This document shows, in pieces, positions 16,847 to 23,802 of a stretch of 64,000 nt of DNA. Position numbers and translations under genes: made by a program. Origin of the DNA: DLKC01 sp002478885 (GTDB lineage Bacteria > Bacteroidota > Bacteroidia > Chitinophagales > Chitinophagaceae). The notes beneath the pieces were generated by a model. The model saw nothing but the letters and a program-made list of their open reading frames with translations, was not told where the DNA came from and searched no databases. The stretch covers positions 439,608 to 503,607 of the forward strand of contig JAXLUI010000003.1 of the NCBI GenBank assembly GCA_046329585.1, written 5' to 3'. Each line of letters opens with the position of its first letter. Position 1 is the first letter of the stretch.

Positions 16847-18916
16847 ATGAAAAAATTGATGTTTTTCTCACTTGTACTTTTATTATTACTCAACCCACGC
16901 ACTGCGTTTACACAAGGTAATTCTTCGCTGGTTACCGGCACGTTTTTAAAGGGTGATGACACGCTGGCGTTAATTATCAATCAAACAGATTCATCAATCC
17001 AAATGGAAGAGCGAACATCCCATGACATTTCCGGTGTAGACTTAGAATTGAAACAATACCTGCAACTCGATAATTCGATAAAATTTACTGCCCTTACTTT
17101 CTTTTGGATTGGTGACAGCATCAGCTTCAAAGGAGAGATAGTTAAGCACGATTTAAAAGGCGTTCTGTCAGTTTATAAGTCCGGGCAAATGTTATTAACC
17201 TATTCGCTTGGAGACTCAGCAAATGACCGGTCATTATCAAATAATAATTCAGACACAACAGAACCTGTAAGCATTGGTTTACTTATTCTTATGGGAATAA
17301 TTTTTCTTGCAGCCTTATTTATCACGCGGGCTTATTTGGCGAAACTAAACGCAAAATTATATGTTGCGCCAATACCTGTTGTCGATGATCCGGAATCATA
17401 TTTTCCTATGGTTCGTTTCAGCAGGGTAGGTTTCTTTAGGCATCGTGTAGTAATCGTTTATGAAAACGGCATTGCGGCTTTCAAAAAATGGAAATCAACA
17501 TCCATTGCATCACTTCACGAAAATGGCTCAGAAGAAAATTTGAAATCTTTTAAAGGAATCGGGAAGGTGAAAATGGTTCAGGTAGACGCCGTTTTAAAAA
17601 TTATTATTTCACCGTACAGGCTGACAAGGAAAAGCACTATAACACTTAAGACAAGTGAAGGCAGCTTTTCATTAACACTCCCCAATTATGAATGCGATAT
17701 TTTTATAAGGGTATTGCAGACAAAGTTTCCAGGGAAATTAAAATACTCCAGCGGCAATATAGTTGTTGGTATCATCACAGCACTGATGGTTACGTCACTT
17801 ATGGTTGGCTTTTTTTTCCAGGAGCAAAAAAGCGGCACTACGCTGTCATGGTGGGTGCCGGCAATAATTTGGCTTAATATGTTGTTCATAGTAGGGTTGC
17901 TTCCCATTGCATTTGCCAAATACGATCTCTATAAAGCAGCTGGTAATTATAAAAACAAGCCCAGAAAAATAAGAGACCTGTCGCATAATAAACCCATCCG
18001 GTCCAATGCGCTTGCTATGGCGCTAAGGCTGATCGTCGGAGCTTTTATTGTATATTTCCTGGTGGCTCAACCAGGCTTCTTAAATCTTCCAATGGTGGTT
18101 GTTATTGCCGGAATTTTATTGCTGTTATCAATCGCCCTTGCGCAAAAAGCAACTGATAAACTGCAGAAGAATGACACGAGAAAACCCATCTTGTATTTGC
18201 GTTCCTTTTTAGACGATAATGAAACAACTTTAAATCCATGCACCCATTCATCTACTTTGTTAGGAATTGATCCTCCTTATTACTGGCTTTCCAATCATGG
18301 GTTGGAAGAAGGGTTACGATACAAAATCGGAAGATTTGTAATTAAATATGGTTACAGTTTCTGGCCCACAAAACTCATCCGGTTATTCTTTGGTATCGTA
18401 AGAGATACATCAGAAGAGCAGTTGACTGAATTCTTTAAAACAAAAGGTCTTGTTGTAGCTATTGGAAAGCCGGGAGAGAAAATTGTTACCCTCGGTGCCT
18501 CGCGTATGTATGTTACAAATGAAGAATGGCAGCAAACGGTATTAGACCTGCTAAAAGAATCGCAGATAGTATTATTACAACCAAGCACCACCGACGGTGT
18601 ATGGTGGGAGATTGACAAGGTGCTTAAAAAAGTTAATCCTGAAAACATTATTCTGTGTATGGTTAATTACAAATACCACCAGGAGTATTATGAAAATTTT
18701 TGCAGAAGGTTTAAAGCCATTCGCCCCGATATTCAAATACCAAGGTCGCTGGGAAATGAAAAGAAAATCTCTTTTATAACTTTCGATAAAGAATGGAAAC
18801 CGAATATTGTATATCTCCAATACCATTCAATTTTCAGGTGGCCGTTTACCGGCAATGCACTAAACTTTAAAAAGACTTTTAAAGACTATTTTGCTAAAAG
18901 AGTTCCGGTCATTTGA
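16847..18916 (+). CDS. Large multi-pass membrane protein with uncharacterised C-terminal cytosolic domain
   Basis: 689 residues. Signal peptide about 1-22, an extracytoplasmic region to 140, a membrane segment at 142-163, a soluble PH-like beta region (about 185-300), then membrane segments at about 304-324, 336-357, 389-407 and 413-433. Residues 445-640 form a distinct domain: KPILYLRSFLDD (446-457), LVVAIGKPGE (535-544), LGASRMYVTNEEW (549-561), IVLLQPSTTDGVWWEID (574-590). I recall similar domains in unrelated membrane proteins but know no assigned function. The alternating strand/helix layout with GxxWE near 584-588 recalls TIR-like folds; that is inference. Monocistronic, with long spacers on both sides. 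Confidence 0.7.
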   Translation: MKKLMFFSLVLLLLLNPRTAFTQGNSSLVTGTFLKGDDTLALIINQTDSSIQMEERTSHDISGVDLELKQYLQLDNSIKFTALTFFWIGDSISFKGEIVKHDLKGVLSVYKSGQMLLTYSLGDSANDRSLSNNNSDTTEPVSIGLLILMGIIFLAALFITRAYLAKLNAKLYVAPIPVVDDPESYFPMVRFSRVGFFRHRVVIVYENGIAAFKKWKSTSIASLHENGSEENLKSFKGIGKVKMVQVDAVLKIIISPYRLTRKSTITLKTSEGSFSLTLPNYECDIFIRVLQTKFPGKLKYSSGNIVVGIITALMVTSLMVGFFFQEQKSGTTLSWWVPAIIWLNMLFIVGLLPIAFAKYDLYKAAGNYKNKPRKIRDLSHNKPIRSNALAMALRLIVGAFIVYFLVAQPGFLNLPMVVVIAGILLLLSIALAQKATDKLQKNDTRKPILYLRSFLDDNETTLNPCTHSSTLLGIDPPYYWLSNHGLEEGLRYKIGRFVIKYGYSFWPTKLIRLFFGIVRDTSEEQLTEFFKTKGLVVAIGKPGEKIVTLGASRMYVTNEEWQQTVLDLLKESQIVLLQPSTTDGVWWEIDKVLKKVNPENIILCMVNYKYHQEYYENFCRRFKAIRPDIQIPRSLGNEKKISFITFDKEWKPNIVYLQYHSIFRWPFTGNALNFKKTFKDYFAKRVPVI

Positions 18917-19291
18917 GCAAATTGGAAAACTGTGCTATACAACTGTAGTTCCATGCCTGTGGCTTTTTGTTTCTACTTATGTATTTTGTCTCGCGTCGTG
19001 CTCGACGGATACAGGCTTCTGCCACGCCTTTCACAGGTGCCATAAATGACGAATGATGAAGCGAGCGTAGCAACAGGCGAAGACACCAGTACCACTATTG
19101 GGTACAAAAAAGCCTTGCCAAAGCAAATTGCTATCGTAAATGATACAGACCGGCAAAACCTCACCAACTACCTGTTTTGTCGCATTCAGCATCATAAATG
19201 TCGCAGTTGCACTTTTACTGCTTTTTACAATCGGGTTATTTTTGACTGCTGATTGAGAAAACTGGTTAACCCATAAACAAAAACATAAAAA
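18917..19291. other. Intergenic region, nothing firm
   Basis: 375 bases with two short opposing frames (18973-19167 minus, 19046-19252 plus) lacking family features. TATTTTTG at 19237-19244 looks like a -7 box for the VOC gene, but no matching -33 box is found at the right distance. Confidence 0.5.
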
Positions 19292-19744
19292 ATGTCACAA
19301 AACAAAATTACACCGGCACTCTGGTTTCATACAGCAGACGGTAAAATGGGCCATGTAACAAGTTATTACAGCAACATTTTCGAAACAAATTTTGAAGCAG
19401 GAGATGCGATGCCCCTGGGTGAAACGCCAAGCGGGAATACAGAAATGTGCAACATCAAACTTTTTAACGACGCCTACCTGTTTATGACTACGGCTGTTGA
19501 GCATCATGCTTTCAACGATGCCTTTGCAATTATGATACATTGTGATGACCAGCAGGAAATCGATAAATACTGGAATTACTTTACCAGGGAAGGCAAAGAA
19601 TCGATGTGTGGCTGGTGCATGGATAAATTTGGATTGCGCTGGCAGGTTATTCCCAAAAACCTCGGTGAACTAATGAGTAGACCCAATGCATGGGGGATAA
19701 TGATGAAACAGAAAAAGATTGTGATTAAGGAATACCTGCAATAA
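19292..19744 (+). CDS. VOC / PhnB-like family protein
   Basis: 150 residues, cytoplasmic. It starts KITPALWFHTADGKMGHVTSYYSNIF, then has IKLFNDAYLFMTTAVEHHAFNDAF, CDDQQEIDKYWNYFTREG and CGWCMDKFGLRWQVIPKNLGELM. This is the order seen in PhnB-like proteins of the vicinal-oxygen-chelate superfamily (3-demethylubiquinone methyltransferase-like fold). These are small dimeric proteins, rarely with proven activity. The usual metal His/Glu positions are not clearly conserved, so enzyme activity should not be assumed. It is a stand-alone gene. Confidence 0.85.
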   Translation: MSQNKITPALWFHTADGKMGHVTSYYSNIFETNFEAGDAMPLGETPSGNTEMCNIKLFNDAYLFMTTAVEHHAFNDAFAIMIHCDDQQEIDKYWNYFTREGKESMCGWCMDKFGLRWQVIPKNLGELMSRPNAWGIMMKQKKIVIKEYLQ

Positions 19745-19764
19745 TAGCAGGAACCTCAATATAA

Positions 19765-19862
19765 ACACGCTTTGTGTACTTTGCGTTTCTTTCTTAGCGC
19801 TCTTCGCGGTTAAAAAAGTCAACCATAGTCACAAAGTTTTCCGCAAAGGACGCACAGAAATA
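19765..19862. repeat. CTTTGCG-type inverted repeat
   Basis: CTTTGTGTACTTTGCG and TCTTCGCGGTTAAAA on the left are roughly complementary to ACAAAG, CCGCAAAGGACGCACAG on the right. It resembles a dispersed element I have seen in many bacterial genomes. Confidence 0.55.
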
Positions 19863-19922
19863 AAAGCTGCTTAATTCCCATTGACGCATCAATAGTTATT
19901 GCGAGGAACAGGTACACAAGCA

Positions 19923-20029
19923 GAGATGCTTCCTTCGTCAGCATGCCAGGCTGAGAAATAAACTGCTGAACATAAAATTTCAGCTTATAAAAAAACCTGC
20001 GATTGTCATGTCGGGCACGAGGCATCTTT
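19923..20029. repeat. Dispersed repeat C, copy 2, with inverted partner
   Basis: GAGATGCTTCCTTCGTCAGC (19923-19942) and GTCATGTCGGGCACGAGGCA (20005-20024) are imperfect inverted relatives. The second matches 16411-16437. Confidence 0.55.
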
Positions 20030-20075
20030 CCGTATCCCAAGTCTCCTTCAAGGGGCGCTGCAGGAACTAAAGCTG

Positions 20076-20261
20076 CTACCCCATAAGGCTAAGCCATTTC
20101 CTGATCTGGTGCTCATTCATCTTCAGCTTCTTTTGCAAGTCTCTCAGCATGGCTGCTTCTTTCCCGATTTCGCAGGCAAGGTCATCGTCGGTTAAATGCG
20201 GGTGCTCTTTTTTAATTTCGGCTTTCACCGCTTCCCAGGATTCATGCTTTTCGTTTTTCAT
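20076..20261 (-). CDS. Small CsbD-like protein
   Basis: 61 residues: SWEAVKAEIKKEHPHLTDDDLACEIG, then a helix MLRDLQKKLKMNEHQIRKWL. The W..VK..I....P.LTDDDL....G....L...LQ.K pattern is that of CsbD-like general-stress proteins, although the usual C-terminal repeat is shortened. Soluble, highly charged. Function beyond stress association is not established for the family. It is isolated on the minus strand, with repeat-rich sequence on its 3' side. Confidence 0.7.
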   Translation of the reverse strand: MKNEKHESWEAVKAEIKKEHPHLTDDDLACEIGKEAAMLRDLQKKLKMNEHQIRKWLSLMG

Positions 20262-20503
20262 ATGTTTGTTTTATTGCTGTATTAGTGTGCAGGGATTGCC
20301 GCAGGTGCAACACAACGGTTTAATCAGTGTAATGCTAAAAGAGCAAATAAACCAATGCTCATAGAACCTGCGTGGCAAAAACCAGGCCGGTCAAAATAGT
20401 TGTTCGCCCTTTGCAGATGATTGCTGCAAAAAAACATCCACAGGTTCAGCGGCATGAATAAACACCCTATATTTATCACGATAGAAAAAAAATAACCTTT
20501 CCC

Positions 20504-21655
20504 ATGAGAAAATATTTTACCACGAAAACGCTGGCAACGCTGCTGTGCTTTTGCGCAACATTTACCAGTTACGGCCAACAGCAACAAGCGGAAGCGCGTA
20601 TCGATAGCGTAATGAAACAGTATGCGATGCCCGGACTTTCTGTTGCGGTGGTTAAAAAAGGGGAAATGATTTATACGCATGCCTTCGGCGTAAAGAATAT
20701 AGAAAACAACACAGCGTTGCAGCGTGAGGATATCTTTCGCATCGCTTCTATCTCTAAATCTTTTTCCGCCACATCGGTCATGCAACTGCTGCAGGCAAAA
20801 AAATTATCACTTGATGATGATGTAAGTAAACTCGTAGGCTTTGAAGTACGCAATCCCAAATTCCCCGGAACCGTGATCACGTTGAAAATGTTGATGTCGC
20901 ACACCTCCAGCCTGAACGATAAACAGGGTTATTTTACACTGGATGTGATTAATCCCGCCAAAACAGGCGACGCGGCTAAATGCTACAACAATTATGAGCC
21001 GGGAACGGGCTATGAATACTGCAACCTCAACTATAACATGGTGGGGACAATTATAGAGCGGGTATCGGGACAGCGTTTTGACAAATATGTAAAGACACAT
21101 ATCCTCGATCCGCTGGCACTGTATGGCGGCTACGAAGTAGGCGCGCTTGACGCATCAAAATTCGTTACGCTGTATGAATATGATTCCGCTACACAAAAAC
21201 TAAACGCTGCTCCCAACGCCTATAACCCACGTACAGATGAAATCAGCCATTATGAAATGGGGTACAGTACCCCCATATTTTCCCCGACAGGCGGCATGAA
21301 GATATCTGCTCCTGATCTTGCAAAATACATGACCATGCACATGTGCTATGGCAAGTACAACGGCACAAGAATTATATCGAAGCGAAGCGCAAAAACAATG
21401 CAAACAAAGGTTTCCGACGGCGAGGGTGGCTATGGCCTTGCCATCATGACGACAGATAAAATAATACCCGGGAAAATAATGAAAGGGCACACCGGCTCTG
21501 CATACGGCTTATACAGCATGATGTTCTTTCAACCCAAAGAGAAGTTTGGTATTGTGGTAATAACCAATGGCTGTAACGTTACACACTACGACGATTTTAA
21601 CCCTGCACTGAAAGCCGCTGTGAACGTGCTGTATGAAGAAATGATCAAACAATAA
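20504..21655 (+). CDS. Secreted serine hydrolase, beta-lactamase/class C PBP family
   Basis: 383 residues. Signal peptide about 1-24 (ending SYGQ). SxxK motif SISK at 82-85 with Ser82 as nucleophile; a Y-x-N motif in YEYCNLNYN at about 168-176; and a KGHTGSAYG segment near 325-333 in place of the KTG box (HTG). This is the AmpC/esterase/D-aminopeptidase group, which acts on D-peptides, beta-lactams or esters in the periplasm. The exact substrate is not predictable. Stand-alone gene, followed by repeat A between it and the convergent GH43 gene. Confidence 0.87.
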   Translation: MRKYFTTKTLATLLCFCATFTSYGQQQQAEARIDSVMKQYAMPGLSVAVVKKGEMIYTHAFGVKNIENNTALQREDIFRIASISKSFSATSVMQLLQAKKLSLDDDVSKLVGFEVRNPKFPGTVITLKMLMSHTSSLNDKQGYFTLDVINPAKTGDAAKCYNNYEPGTGYEYCNLNYNMVGTIIERVSGQRFDKYVKTHILDPLALYGGYEVGALDASKFVTLYEYDSATQKLNAAPNAYNPRTDEISHYEMGYSTPIFSPTGGMKISAPDLAKYMTMHMCYGKYNGTRIISKRSAKTMQTKVSDGEGGYGLAIMTTDKIIPGKIMKGHTGSAYGLYSMMFFQPKEKFGIVVITNGCNVTHYDDFNPALKAAVNVLYEEMIKQ

Positions 21656-21738
21656 GTGCGCTGCTATAGTGAATGCTGCCATGGAATGCTGACAATGCGC
21701 AGGTAGCTTTTTTTCTTTTGCCGCCCTGCGTTTCGGAA

Positions 21739-21790
21739 GTACAGGTGTGCGACGCAACGGCAGCCCAATAGTATTGTTACGGCCGGCTAC
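21739..21790 (+). repeat. Dispersed repeat A, copy 4
   Basis: GTACAGGTGTGCGACGCAAC (21739-21758) then GGCAGCCC and a GGCCGGCTACC tail. Lies between the stops of two convergent genes. Confidence 0.9.
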
Positions 21791-21798
21791 CAAATGTA

Positions 21799-22782
21799 CT
21801 ATTGATCGATCCATCGTATCGTGACGGTATCGCCATCGACCTGCAGCGGTAACCACAAATAAGCTGAACCAGGAAGATCGGTTTTGTTCCAAATGTCGGC
21901 CATAAATAAAAAGCGCGACCCCTTTTCATCCATCGGCAGTACGTAAGTGCTTTGAGCATTAAAAGTAGTTTCGGCGTTTGGGCCGGTGCATGGGTTTCCC
22001 TGTTCTTTCCACGGGCCAAGCGGGCTATCTGCCACCGCATAAGTAGCGGCGTTTGGCGACCAGCCGGTACAGGCAGATGTGATGAGGAAATACCGGCCAC
22101 GGCTTTTAAACATAGCCGGGGCTTCACGGTTACGGTTGACCAATACGCGGCTGTACGTGGCTGACGGAGAAAGATAATCATCAGTCAACAAACATATCTG
22201 CATGGTATTGTTGCCTTCTGAAGCATGGATGAGATAAGCTTTACCATCATCATCTTTAAACAGCGTCATATCTCTTGAATCCTGGCCGTTTGGTTTAACA
22301 CTCCCGAGATAGGTATATGGCCCGGCAGGTTGATCGCTTACGGCAACACCGGCATGGGCGTAGGAATAATCGTTCTTATCGATATGCAGCCACATGACAA
22401 ACTTTTTGGTAAGGCTGTTGTAAACAACCTTTGGCCGCTCCATAACGCGGCCGGTATCGATATCGCTTGTTGCATCACCGGTAATGGCGGGCAGGGCAAC
22501 GCCTTCATATTTCCAGTGCGAAAGATCTGTAGAGGAATAGCAGGAAATGCCTCCGGCCGGCACGCGGTAGTCTTCCCAGCTCTGGTTGGGAACAAACCAG
22601 GTTGCTCCCTTCTTGATTTCGCCGAACAGGTAATACACGCCGTTATAGTAAAGTACGCCTGCACCATGCGCATTGATTACATGGCCATCCACATCGATAA
22701 GATTGTTGCCGTGGGTAGCAGGTTGTGCACGCAGACAACAAACAGCCAGGAGCATTATGATAACCGGCAATACATATCTCAT
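21799..22782 (-). CDS. Secreted glycoside hydrolase family 43-like protein
   Basis: 327 residues. Signal peptide about 1-19. The five-bladed propeller region starts IDVDGHVINAHGAGVLYYNG with YYLFGE, the GH43 start in which the Asp/His-Gly segment precedes the first blade. Then CYSSTDLSHWKYEG, RPKVVYNSLTKKFVMWLH, SRDMTLFKDDDGKAYLIHAS and REAPAMFKSRGRYFLITSAC, where REAPA supplies the likely acid Glu. This resembles the GH43_24/galactan exo-beta-1,3-galactanase branch. No carbohydrate-binding module is attached. It is convergent with the serine hydrolase and divergent from the ROK kinase at 22920. Confidence 0.82.
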   Translation of the reverse strand: MRYVLPVIIMLLAVCCLRAQPATHGNNLIDVDGHVINAHGAGVLYYNGVYYLFGEIKKGATWFVPNQSWEDYRVPAGGISCYSSTDLSHWKYEGVALPAITGDATSDIDTGRVMERPKVVYNSLTKKFVMWLHIDKNDYSYAHAGVAVSDQPAGPYTYLGSVKPNGQDSRDMTLFKDDDGKAYLIHASEGNNTMQICLLTDDYLSPSATYSRVLVNRNREAPAMFKSRGRYFLITSACTGWSPNAATYAVADSPLGPWKEQGNPCTGPNAETTFNAQSTYVLPMDEKGSRFLFMADIWNKTDLPGSAYLWLPLQVDGDTVTIRWIDQ

Positions 22783-22919
22783 ATCAGGGACAAATTTATT
22801 GGATAGGCATGATCAATCCGGCAGGCATTAACCGGGCAAAGCAAAATATTTGCATATCGCCTTGTAAGCTTTGGTTATAACGATTGGCATACTGTATATT
22901 TATTCTCTTAATTTTTTGA

Positions 22920-23624
22920 ATGAATATACTCACTTTAGATATAGGCGGATCAAACATCAAAGCCATGATCCTGGATAAGGCCGGCGTGCCACTCTCAGAT
23001 TATAAAAAACTGGAAACACCTGCTGTTGCCACGCCAGCCAACGTACTAAACACGATAAAGACCCTGGTAAAAGATTTTAAAGATTACGAATGTGTATCGG
23101 CTGGTTTCCCTGGTTATGTGAAAAAGGGAGTGATAAAAACAGCGCCTAACCTCGGCACCGGACAATGGAAAGACTTTGACCTGCAAACGGCATTAGCTGC
23201 ACTGCTTAAACATCCGGCCAAGGTAGTAAACGATGCAGACATGCAGGGCATCGGGGTTGTAAGTGGCAAAGGACTGGAAATGGTTATTACTCTGGGCACC
23301 GGCTTCGGCACCGCTTTGCTGGACGATGGAGTGTTGTTGCCGCACCTTGAAATCGGGCAACAGCCCGCAAAAACAAACCGGACTTACGATGAGTATGTGG
23401 GGCAAAAAGCCTTTGAAAGAAAAGGAAAGGAGCATTGGAATGAGCGGATGAAAAAAGTGATCAATGTTTTGAAAACAGTTTTCAACTACGACCGCCTATA
23501 CATAAGCGGGGGTAACGCCAAAAATATCAGTTTCAGGCTCGATGATAATATAATCATCGTCAACAACCGCGACGGCATAAAGGGCGGCGCTATGTTGTGG
23601 AAACAGGAGAACGAAAAAGGGTAA
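22920..23624 (+). CDS. ROK family sugar kinase, polyphosphate-glucokinase-like
   Basis: 234 residues, cytoplasmic. N-terminal phosphate-binding motif LTLDIGGSNIKAMIL (about 4-18), then SAGFPGYVKKGVIKTAPNLG, VVNDADMQGIG with the catalytic Asp (about 102-103), LGTGFGTALLDDG and YISGGNAKNI. The short length and the FPGxVxxGxxxTAPNLG segment are those of polyphosphate glucokinases (PPGK), which phosphorylate glucose using polyphosphate or ATP. It starts 137 bases from the divergent GH43 gene. Whether polyphosphate is used cannot be told from sequence alone. Confidence 0.87.
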   Translation: MNILTLDIGGSNIKAMILDKAGVPLSDYKKLETPAVATPANVLNTIKTLVKDFKDYECVSAGFPGYVKKGVIKTAPNLGTGQWKDFDLQTALAALLKHPAKVVNDADMQGIGVVSGKGLEMVITLGTGFGTALLDDGVLLPHLEIGQQPAKTNRTYDEYVGQKAFERKGKEHWNERMKKVINVLKTVFNYDRLYISGGNAKNISFRLDDNIIIVNNRDGIKGGAMLWKQENEKG

Positions 23625-23751
23625 GGCGGTAAACGACAATTGAAATGGTCGTTATAGCATTGCCTGCCGTTTCCAGCCTGTAAAAGCCGTAACTGCAATT
23701 AACAACTGCTGCCACTCACCGGTACACGCTTCCCGCTATTGGTTTTAAAAT

Positions 23752-23784
23752 AAAAAAAGAGGCCGCACATCATGCGGCCTCTTC
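23752..23784 (-). terminator. Terminator of the T9SS metalloprotease gene
   Basis: AAGAGGCCGCA (23757-23767) pairs with TGCGGCCTCTT (23773-23783) around CATCA. The flanking A-run at 23752-23757 reads as a U tail for leftward transcription. Confidence 0.85.
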
Positions 23785-23802
23785 TGTAAATACGATAGAT
23801 CA

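Larger units (their letters stand above)
19745..20075. other. Repeat-rich intergenic region
   Basis: 331 bases without a gene. The left part (19765-19862) is a CTTTGTGT/CTTTGCG-rich inverted repeat. The right part holds repeat C and an inverted relative of it. Confidence 0.6.

Noticed and set aside
18973..19252. Two opposing short frames between the membrane protein and the VOC gene
   Set aside because: They overlap on opposite strands and show no recognisable family pattern; probably non-coding.
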